Assembly (NCBI GenBank): GCA_041398565.1
Contig: JAWKUN010000006.1
Coordinates: 434,001-498,000 of the forward strand
From: DATGPD01 sp041398565
GTDB lineage: Bacteria > Planctomycetota > UBA1135 > UBA2386
Direction of reading: 5' to 3'
DNA: 64,000 nt
Position 1 is the first letter of the stretch. Each line of letters starts with the position of its first letter. The position numbers were made by a program, and so were the translations under genes. Below the pieces are notes generated by a model that worked only from the letters and a program-made list of their open reading frames with translations, was not told the origin of the DNA and did no database searches. Positions 49,247 through 56,460 of this stretch are shown one piece after another.

Positions 49247-50140
49247 TCAGCGTCCCGTCTCCGCAGGGAACAGCTCCGGGTGCAGCCACGGCAGGAGGAA
49301 CTCTTCACAGCCGTCGACGCAGCGCGGCGTCGCCAGGAGCACGTAGCGTCGGTCGAGCGGGATGCGGTGCACACGCCCGTGCCGCACCGCGCTCGAACGC
49401 CGCCAGCCAGGTCGAGCCACGACCTCGTCGGTCGGGTCGGCGAACGGCGACAGCACGATCACTTCGGGATCGGCTGCCAGGATCGCCTCGTTGGTGAGCA
49501 CGATGCCGGGCTTGTCGGCGGCGGCACCGAGGTTGGCGCCGCCGGCGAGTTCGATCATCTCGTGCAGGATGCTGCGCCGGCCGATCGAACGGCCGAGGCC
49601 GGTGCTCTCGTAGTAGACGCGCACGCGAGGCAGGCCGGCCGTCCGCCGGCGAAGGCGCTCCTGCTTCGCGGCCATCGCCCGCAAGACGTCTTCGCCGCGT
49701 GCTCCGACGCCCAAGGTGGCGGCGATCTGCCGCACGAACTGTGGCATCGTCCGCATGTCCATGCGCACCGGCGGCCACAGCACGGGCACGCCGAGCGGTC
49801 CGAGCACCTCGCGCAAGGCAGGCTTGGCGATCACCAAGTCCGGATGCAGTGCCAGGATCGCCTCGACGTTCAGCGCCTTCGCCTTGCCGACATGGTCGTC
49901 GTTGCGGATCCTGACCTTGCCCTCGGTCCCCGGCGCGGGACAGTCCTCCTCGACGGCGACGACGCGATCGAGCTCACCCAGGCACGCGAAGATGTCAGTG
50001 GCGTTGCAGGTGAGCGCCACGACCCGGCGCGGTGGACCGCCGCCGAGGCGACGCTCGTCGCCGAGCGCTCTCCGGCACGCCGGCGAGCAAGCCAGCGCCA
50101 CGAGGGCCACCGTGCACAGAACTCGACGCCGAGGGCACAT
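49247..50140 (-). CDS. ABC importer substrate-binding lipoprotein (class III, BtuF/FepB-like)
   Basis: A 297-residue exported protein with a lipobox LVALAC (Cys18). Two alpha/beta lobes joined by a long helix: RRVVALTCNATDIFACLGELD and VVAVEEDCPAP in lobe 1, then VEAILALHPDLVIAKPAL; lobe 2 has EVIVLSPFADP and the ends RYVLLATPRCVD. The RNDDHVGKAKALNVEAIL section is the usual hinge. A GAGG lies upstream of the ATG at 50140. Cysteine-rich compared with FepB. It ends four bases before the permease start, so the three importer genes form an operon. Confidence 0.88.
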   Translation of the reverse strand: MCPRRRVLCTVALVALACSPACRRALGDERRLGGGPPRRVVALTCNATDIFACLGELDRVVAVEEDCPAPGTEGKVRIRNDDHVGKAKALNVEAILALHPDLVIAKPALREVLGPLGVPVLWPPVRMDMRTMPQFVRQIAATLGVGARGEDVLRAMAAKQERLRRRTAGLPRVRVYYESTGLGRSIGRRSILHEMIELAGGANLGAAADKPGIVLTNEAILAADPEVIVLSPFADPTDEVVARPGWRRSSAVRHGRVHRIPLDRRYVLLATPRCVDGCEEFLLPWLHPELFPAETGR

Positions 50141-50151
50141 GCGCACCTCGC

Positions 50152-52020
50152 CTACAGCAGGGTCGTCGGGAACACGGCCGAGAAGTACGCGCCGCCCGGC
50201 GGCACGATCAAGGCCTGCGTCTGCAGGGTCAGGCCGGCGAGCGCACGCACGTTGGGGATGTTCGTCGGCAGCACCCACATCCCCTGCGCCGGCACCACGC
50301 CCGTCACCAGCAAGGCCGTGCTCGGGTCGACACCCAGCCTGCCCGAGATGCCCGGGATGGTGACCGACGTCGTATCGAAGCCGAGCACGACGACCGCGCC
50401 GGCGCCGGGTTCGCCTGCCACGTAGAGCGGGCAGCGGGTGCCCCGCGACATGAAACGCCACCACTCGGGGTAGAGCCCCAACGTCGACACCTGGCACGAG
50501 CCACCGAAGCCGTGCAAGCCGCCGCTGTCCTGCACCAGGGCACTGTCGTCCGACACCAGCACGTTCGCTGCCGGACTGCTGAGCTGGACGCGAGCCCAAC
50601 GGTCCGTCCAGGTGCAGTAGGCCTGAGCTTCGGCGCCGTAGTCGGCCAGAACCGTCTCCCGCTTGGTCGTCAAGCGTGCCGGCGTCGTGGTCCGGGTGTG
50701 TGCCCAGCGGCCGTAGCGCACGTTGTAGGCGTAGAGATCGTTGCCCGCGCGGGCGCAGAACGAGCTGCCGTGCGAGACGTGGGTGTCGATGGCGCCGGCG
50801 GCCGTGGCGCTGGCCCAGGCACTGGTGCGCGCGGAGAAGCCGTGCAACGCTCCGGCCATGTCTTCCAGGATCACGCCGTTCTGGGTGAGAAGCGGCCCGA
50901 AGAAGCCGGTCGGACCCGCGACCCATCGGTTCGACAGGGCCGAGTAGGCCATGTTGACGCCGGTCGGGTCGATGGCCAGCGCCACGCTGTCGCTGTAGCT
51001 CGGTGTCCAGTTCCCGCGCAGCACCGGCGCGAACGCGCCCTTCGGCGCGCTGAACACGTGCAGGTCGACACCGTCGACGATCGCGGCGAAGTAGTGCATC
51101 ACGGTCACCGAAGGCGGCTGCGCCGTGGTGAGCGTGCCCACCGTATTGGTGATGGTCGACCAGACATGCGTGTCGTTGCCGTCCTGCAGCACGACGGTCT
51201 GCTCGGCACGCGTGATCGACGGCGCCTGGCTGCACACGACGCGCATCGACTCGCCGGTGATGCCGCTGAACAGATCGACGTTCACCCCCTCGCCGAGGAT
51301 CACGTACCCGTGCCGGCCCGCACCCACCGTCACCTGGGCGTTCGCCGCCGACGGCATCGTCGTCCAACGGTTGCGCACACCGCTGAAGCAGTAGTGCGCC
51401 GAGCCGTCGGTCGCGTAGCAGCTGTAACCTCCCGCCGACGCCGCGGTGATCGGCATCGACGCTTGCAGTGGCACGAACTGCCCGAACACCGGGCTGTAGC
51501 CGTACACCGTGGCGCCATCGGAGAACACGGCCGCCATCTTCGCCGCCGAGATCGGCCCCGGTGCTGTCGTGCGCAGCGTCGTCCACGCGCCGGTGAAGGG
51601 CGAGAAGGCGTGGAAGTCGTTGCCGTCGACGACGACGCTCAGGTACGAAGAAGCCGCCAACGACGCCAGATAGGGTGCCGGCGACGTCGTATGCAGCGGC
51701 TCGAACGTCCCGTAGCGAACGGCGAAGCCGTAGAACGTCGCGCCGTCTTCGACGATCGCATGATCGTCGTAGCCGGTGAACTGCGCGCTCGGCGACGTCG
51801 TCGCGATCGCCGCCCAGCGCCGCGTGTAGGTCGAGAACACGTGCACGGCCGCGGCGTCTTGCACGACCAGGATGTGCGCTTCTTCGAAGGAGCGCAGCGG
51901 ATTCGTCACCGGGTAGTCGACCCAGTCGGGCAATTGGGCGACGGCGGTGCCGGACAGCAGCACGGCTGCGATCACGATCCCCACGCGCGAGCCGGCCGGA
52001 GTGGTGAGTGTGCGAAGCAT
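50152..52020 (-). CDS. Secreted protein with about eleven ~50-residue propeller-like repeats
   Basis: A 622-residue protein with a signal peptide (VGIVIAAVLLSGTAVAQ). The bulk consists of repeats of ~48-50 residues with a core such as VDGNDFHAFSPFTGAWTTLR or EDGATFYGFAVRYGTFEPL: an acidic-Gly turn, an aromatic strand, a Trp or Phe, and a closing Thr-Pro; these probably fold as beta-propeller blades (Kelch-like but not canonical). The last ~100 residues, from LYVAGEPGAGAVVVLGFD, match the C-terminal domain of the metalloprotease at 35574. It lies only 11 bases upstream of the importer binding protein on the same strand. Function unknown. Confidence 0.75.
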   Translation of the reverse strand: MLRTLTTPAGSRVGIVIAAVLLSGTAVAQLPDWVDYPVTNPLRSFEEAHILVVQDAAAVHVFSTYTRRWAAIATTSPSAQFTGYDDHAIVEDGATFYGFAVRYGTFEPLHTTSPAPYLASLAASSYLSVVVDGNDFHAFSPFTGAWTTLRTTAPGPISAAKMAAVFSDGATVYGYSPVFGQFVPLQASMPITAASAGGYSCYATDGSAHYCFSGVRNRWTTMPSAANAQVTVGAGRHGYVILGEGVNVDLFSGITGESMRVVCSQAPSITRAEQTVVLQDGNDTHVWSTITNTVGTLTTAQPPSVTVMHYFAAIVDGVDLHVFSAPKGAFAPVLRGNWTPSYSDSVALAIDPTGVNMAYSALSNRWVAGPTGFFGPLLTQNGVILEDMAGALHGFSARTSAWASATAAGAIDTHVSHGSSFCARAGNDLYAYNVRYGRWAHTRTTTPARLTTKRETVLADYGAEAQAYCTWTDRWARVQLSSPAANVLVSDDSALVQDSGGLHGFGGSCQVSTLGLYPEWWRFMSRGTRCPLYVAGEPGAGAVVVLGFDTTSVTIPGISGRLGVDPSTALLVTGVVPAQGMWVLPTNIPNVRALAGLTLQTQALIVPPGGAYFSAVFPTTLL

Positions 52021-52064
52021 GACGATGTCTCCAAGGGAATCGGGTGTTGCGTGGGTCTGTGAAG

Positions 52065-53606
52065 TCAGCGGGCGGTGCCCGCGTCGAACGTCTCGAGGTA
52101 GAGGCCGGCCACCGAGCACTGCGAGTCCGCCTTGCTCCAAACGCCGATGCCACCGGCGTCGGGGAAAGTCGCGTCGCGCACCTCGAGCACCTCGCGGCCG
52201 TTCAGCGTGCAGGTGATGCGGTCGCCCCTCTGCACGACTTCGATGGTGAACCAGTCCTGGCTGCGGTAGGGCAGCTCGCCGAGCGCCTGCAGCTGTTCGC
52301 GCACGCCCTTCACCACGCGGTAGACGCGGAAGTCCTGTTCGAGCGGGTTGAAGCGCGTGACGTAGTAGTTGTCGGCGTCACGGGCGCGCCAGATCAGGCC
52401 GCCGCCTTGGTCGACACGACCGCGGTCGGCGCGCATGCGCAGCACCAGGCGACCGTCTTTCACACGCACCCGGTCGGTCCACATCAGGTTGAAGGTGCGG
52501 TCGCTCCAGGTGCCCGGGTCGATCATCCGGGCGCGCGCGTCGGAGCCACTCGTCACTGCCCAAGATGCATGTGTGTCGCCGCCGGGATGCGTGGCATCGC
52601 TGCGCCAGCCGTCGGCGAGCTTGCCCTGCGCGATGCCGAGCACTTCCGGCAGTGCCGGTGGCGTGAACGAAGCCTCGGCTGCCAAGCCCTCGCCACTGCG
52701 CTGTAGCTGCAGCGTCGCCTGCACCGCGTGCGCCAGCTCGAACGCGGTGCCGCTGCCGACGAGATTGACCTGCACCAGTTCGTCGTCGAAGGAGGTCGCG
52801 GCCGCCGCGAGCGACTCCAGCGCGAAGCCTGCCGATGCCAGCTCGCGCAGGACCTTGGCCAGGTCACGGCGTTCGACGCTCCAGTCGAGCCGCGCCCGGG
52901 CCCGCGCATCGCTGCCGGCGAAGGCGGTCTTGCGGGCGATGCCCATGCGCGCGCCAGGTGGGTGGCCGAAGAGGCCCTTCGGGCCCGGGAAGCGGAACAG
53001 CGCCACGCCGTCCTTCACCTCCGCCTTGCAGCCGAACAGATCCTCGAGCGGCCGTTCGTGGATGGCGCTGGCGCCCGCCTCGGCCGACGTCGGCAAGCCC
53101 GCCGGCGGCTGCATCACCTCTTGGCGACGGTCGTTGACCAGACGCATGCCGGTCGCCACCGCCGGCCCGAGTTCGTTCTCGCTACCCTCGCCCATGAAGC
53201 GCAGCAAGAACGGCTGCGGCTCGGCGCCGGGGAAACGCGGCAGCAACGAGGTCACGCGCAGACCACCTTCGGACAGCGCCGCCACCACCGGGATCGTCTC
53301 GTCGACGAACAGCAGCCACTCACCACTGACCAGACACTCGTCGCCCGCTCTCTGGAACGAAGTGCGCAGCGAGATGCCCTCGAAGACCTCCACCGGCCGC
53401 TGCTGCCAGACGACCGGGACGGTGCGGCGCCAACCGTAGAAGTGCAGCACCTGCTCCCCCTCGATGCGCAGCGCCTTCTTGCCGAGGGCGCGCTCGAGCA
53501 CGGCGGAGTCCGGCCAGGCCGCGACGTCGTCGTCGCGCACTTGGGCGGATGCGAGGGTCAGGAGCAGCGCGCAGGCGGAGACGGCACGAAGAGCGGTGCA
53601 CGACAT
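52065..53606 (-). CDS. Secreted DUF1259 (LppY/LpqO-like) protein with a C-terminal LamG-like domain
   Basis: A 513-residue protein with a signal peptide (ALRAVSACALLLTLASAQ). The N-terminal ~320 residues are a DUF1259 duplication: VFEGISLRTSFQ, VSGEWLLFVDETIPVVAALSEGGLRVTSL and FLLRFMGEGSENELG in the first part, LDWSVERRDLAKVLRELASAGF in the second. The last ~160 residues, from FNLMWTDRVRVKDGRLVLRM to GIGVWSKADSQC, resemble a concanavalin/LamG or DUF1080 carbohydrate-binding sandwich. DUF1259 proteins are mostly uncharacterised. Start ATG at 53606, downstream of the GH172 gene and in the same direction. Confidence 0.78.
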   Translation of the reverse strand: MSCTALRAVSACALLLTLASAQVRDDDVAAWPDSAVLERALGKKALRIEGEQVLHFYGWRRTVPVVWQQRPVEVFEGISLRTSFQRAGDECLVSGEWLLFVDETIPVVAALSEGGLRVTSLLPRFPGAEPQPFLLRFMGEGSENELGPAVATGMRLVNDRRQEVMQPPAGLPTSAEAGASAIHERPLEDLFGCKAEVKDGVALFRFPGPKGLFGHPPGARMGIARKTAFAGSDARARARLDWSVERRDLAKVLRELASAGFALESLAAAATSFDDELVQVNLVGSGTAFELAHAVQATLQLQRSGEGLAAEASFTPPALPEVLGIAQGKLADGWRSDATHPGGDTHASWAVTSGSDARARMIDPGTWSDRTFNLMWTDRVRVKDGRLVLRMRADRGRVDQGGGLIWRARDADNYYVTRFNPLEQDFRVYRVVKGVREQLQALGELPYRSQDWFTIEVVQRGDRITCTLNGREVLEVRDATFPDAGGIGVWSKADSQCSVAGLYLETFDAGTAR

Positions 53607-53843
53607 GCGCGCCTCGAGGCAATCAGCATGCCGACCTCAGGTGCACGACGCGTCGACGCCGACCGGATCGCGCGCTGCCGCACTCCTGCGACGGCAATCG
53701 TGGAGCGACCGGCTGCGCGTGCGTTGCGCGGGACGCACGTTCGCGTTCCTCGGCAGGAACGCGGTGGCACGTGCGCGACACGCTCGCAGACTTTCGGTGG
53801 CGAACACGAAAGACGACCTCGGGATCGGTCGTTGGGGCGCGAC
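53607..53843. other. Intergenic spacer between GH172 and DUF1259 genes
   Basis: 237 bases; no ribosome site-supported frame, hairpin or repeat was seen. Confidence 0.4.
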
Positions 53844-55961
53844 TCAGCGGTCGAGGCCGTCGTCGACGCGCACGCCTTCGCCGTCGGCCAAGCGCGCGTG
53901 GAAGCCGAAGCCGCCGTCCCAGTCTTCGACCTTCAGGAGCAGCGTCGTCGCCCCTGCCGCCAGCTCGAGTACGACCTCGTCCTGATCGCGCACGGAGCCG
54001 CGTCGGCCGACGTGCGTATGCACGGCTCGGCCAGCGCAGAACACCCGCACGCTGTCGTCGCTGCCGAGCAGAAGGCGCACTCGACACGCTCTCGCGCAGT
54101 GCAGGGTCAGAGCTGCGTAGGCGACGACGCCGTCGTTGGGCTGCAGGATGGCATCGAGATCGAAGTAGCCGGTCCAATCTCCGGTCACCAATCGGCGCCA
54201 ACCACGCGGGCCATCGCCGGCCACGTCGTAGACAGCGGTCGGCTTCGAGTCCGCTTCGGGCGCGAAGACCTCGTCGATCCCTTGCCGAGGCTGCTGCACG
54301 CGGAACGGCCCCGCAACCCGGACGCTACGGATCGCCGGCAGGTACGGCTCGATGCGCACAGAAGCCACGCCGGCGACGGCGTCCGGTGCGCGCACGTCGC
54401 GGGCCGAGGGCGCGAGCCATCTGGCCAGGCGCCTGCGTCCGGGGTCGACCAACGTGACGACGGCGGGCGCGCGCCAGCGCAGAGGCCAGGCAGCGACGTC
54501 GCCGGCACGCAGGTCGACCACCTGGCCGGCGCCGGTCGTGCATGCCGGCCACAGCGCGGTGGCGGTCAGCGTCCGGGGTTGCGGAACCGCCTCGAACGCG
54601 CCCCAAGCCGAAGGTGAGTCCGCGTGACCGGCGGCCGTGTCTCGGTAGGTGAACGCGACGGTCGCGTAGCGTGCGCCGGGCGCATCGTTGCCGCCGCCGT
54701 GCTCCAGTTCGAAGCGTAGCTCCCGCGCGAACGGCACCGGCTCCGCCAGCAACCAGCGCGACATCAAGGCTCGCGCCCCGTCGCCGTCGAGCACCGCAAC
54801 GGCGTGGAAAGGGTGCGCGAACGGGCCGCCACGGAAGTACCAGCCGCCGCCGAAGAAGTCCTCGGTGCCCGTGCCCAGCACCGCCTCGCGTCGGTCGACG
54901 ACGATGCGCTCGTCGCCTTCGAGGTACGAAAAGCCCTGACCACTGTCGCCGGTGGCGGCGAGCACCAGACCGACGAAGTGCCCGGCGCCGCGTACCTCGA
55001 GCGGCACGAAAGGCGCACCACGCCGCGTCGCGCCGGAGGCGAAATCCGCGTGCAGGTAGCGCCGGTCGTGGTCGTCGGGGAGGCTGCGCGCGCGCACGCC
55101 CAGGTCGTCGACGCCTTCCGCCTCGATGCGGATGCCGCGCCGGAAAGGCATCGGCAGGCGCAGCTCGCGCCACCCGGAGGTGCCACCAGTGACCACGGTG
55201 TCGAGGGTGCGCGTCGACTCGCGCTGGGGGTCGCAACCGAACACCAGCGCCGCGGGCGCCGAGATGCACGGCTGCGCTTCGCCGTCGCAGAAGACACGCA
55301 GCCAGGCCATGCGCGCGTCGACGTCGGCGGGCGGGGCCCACCGGACGCGCAAGTTGCCCACCTCGCCGGCGCCGGGCAAGGCGACGCGCAGGCGTCGACC
55401 GTCCCGCTCCGGCTCCACGTCGTGCCAACCCGGCTCGGTCGCGGGCGCTTCCGCCAACGCGAGACGCAGCAGGTCTGCCGTCGTCGGCGCGCCCGCGCCG
55501 CGGGCGACGTCGATCTGGTAGTAGATCGGCGCCGGATGCGGCGTCGTCACCAGGCACTCGCGCCGGAACGCGAGTGGCACCCAGCTCGAGCAGCCGCCAC
55601 CGGACCGACCGGCGAGCGGCGGCGCGAACGGCGGCGTCGCGCCGTCGAACAAGCCCGCAAAGGGACCGGTGTAGGCCACTTCGCCGTCCAGGCGGATCTC
55701 GATGTCGCCCTCCGGCTGCGCCGACCATATCCGGCGGATCCAGCCCGGTCCCTCGCTGCGCGCCAGCACGACGCTGCCATCGGCCCGCGTCGCCGAGAAG
55801 TGACCCCAGTCCTCGTTGCCGCCCGACGGGTCGTGCGACGAGAAGACGGTCACCTCCTCGTGGCGCGGACGCGGCAGGTCGGCCAGGCCGCGCTGTGCAC
55901 ACACCCACGGGACCAGCACGAAGCCGGCGACCCACGCAGCACCGTGCGGGTGGCGACGCAC
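53844..55961 (-). CDS. Secreted DUF2961-family glycoside hydrolase (GH172-like) with C-terminal PA14-like region
   Basis: A 705-residue protein from a GTG at 55961, which gives a fitting signal peptide (AAWVAGFVLVPWVCAQRG); an ATG at 56042 is an alternative without ribosome site. The DUF2961 fold (~30-400) shows GGNEDWGHF, YYQIDV, the acidic VLGTGTEDFFGGGWYF near residue 364, and FRGGPFAHPFHAV; this motif carries catalytic acids in GH172 enzymes, a family acting on D-arabinofuranose or D-fructofuranose residues. Residues ~550-705 (WTGYFDLDAILQPND, LLLGSDDSVRVF, TTLLLKVEDWDGGFGF) resemble a PA14 or discoidin-like glycan-binding sandwich. It would act outside the cytoplasm on glycans. Confidence 0.82.
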   Translation of the reverse strand: MRRHPHGAAWVAGFVLVPWVCAQRGLADLPRPRHEEVTVFSSHDPSGGNEDWGHFSATRADGSVVLARSEGPGWIRRIWSAQPEGDIEIRLDGEVAYTGPFAGLFDGATPPFAPPLAGRSGGGCSSWVPLAFRRECLVTTPHPAPIYYQIDVARGAGAPTTADLLRLALAEAPATEPGWHDVEPERDGRRLRVALPGAGEVGNLRVRWAPPADVDARMAWLRVFCDGEAQPCISAPAALVFGCDPQRESTRTLDTVVTGGTSGWRELRLPMPFRRGIRIEAEGVDDLGVRARSLPDDHDRRYLHADFASGATRRGAPFVPLEVRGAGHFVGLVLAATGDSGQGFSYLEGDERIVVDRREAVLGTGTEDFFGGGWYFRGGPFAHPFHAVAVLDGDGARALMSRWLLAEPVPFARELRFELEHGGGNDAPGARYATVAFTYRDTAAGHADSPSAWGAFEAVPQPRTLTATALWPACTTGAGQVVDLRAGDVAAWPLRWRAPAVVTLVDPGRRRLARWLAPSARDVRAPDAVAGVASVRIEPYLPAIRSVRVAGPFRVQQPRQGIDEVFAPEADSKPTAVYDVAGDGPRGWRRLVTGDWTGYFDLDAILQPNDGVVAYAALTLHCARACRVRLLLGSDDSVRVFCAGRAVHTHVGRRGSVRDQDEVVLELAAGATTLLLKVEDWDGGFGFHARLADGEGVRVDDGLDR

Positions 55962-56460
55962 CGAGCTACGTGCCGGCCGATGTGGAGCAGCGCGCCGAGG
56001 GGCGCGGTTGGCGTCAGTGGTTGACGTGCAGCGCGAACGCATTCGTCGTCCGGATGTGTGACGTGGCGCGATGGCGCGACTCGAACCGGGACAAGCGAGC
56101 TGCCGCGCCCACGCCCGCGCGCGCACCGAGCGAGCCGCACGCCTCGGATCATAGGCCAGGGTCGAGCGAGCGGCTCGCGGCGGCGGCCGTCGCCTCGCCT
56201 GACCCGGAGCCCCTGCCCACGAGGCCCCGTCCCGAGGACCGCGGCCACCCCTGCCCTTGAGCGGCCCCACGGCGCTCGGGCGCGGTTGACGTCGAGGCGA
56301 GCTCCCGTGAGATTCCGTCCGACAGTCCGACGCGCCACGGGCAGGACTCCACGGCCGGAGGGCTCGAAACACGACCCCGAGACCATGTCACCGAGCTGCT
56401 CGAACACCCCGCGGTCCGAATTCCGATGCAAAAACCGCAGCGTGCGGTGACTTGGCTCGC
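55962..56460. other. Divergent intergenic region between GH172 and the ECF fusion gene
   Basis: About 500 bases with no supported gene. It must contain promoters in both directions. I see no clear -35/-10 pair, hairpin or direct repeat. Confidence 0.4.

Noticed and set aside
53607..54617. A long plus-strand frame starting MPTSGARRVDAD
   Set aside because: Mostly antisense to the GH172 gene; Arg/Ala-rich without motif.
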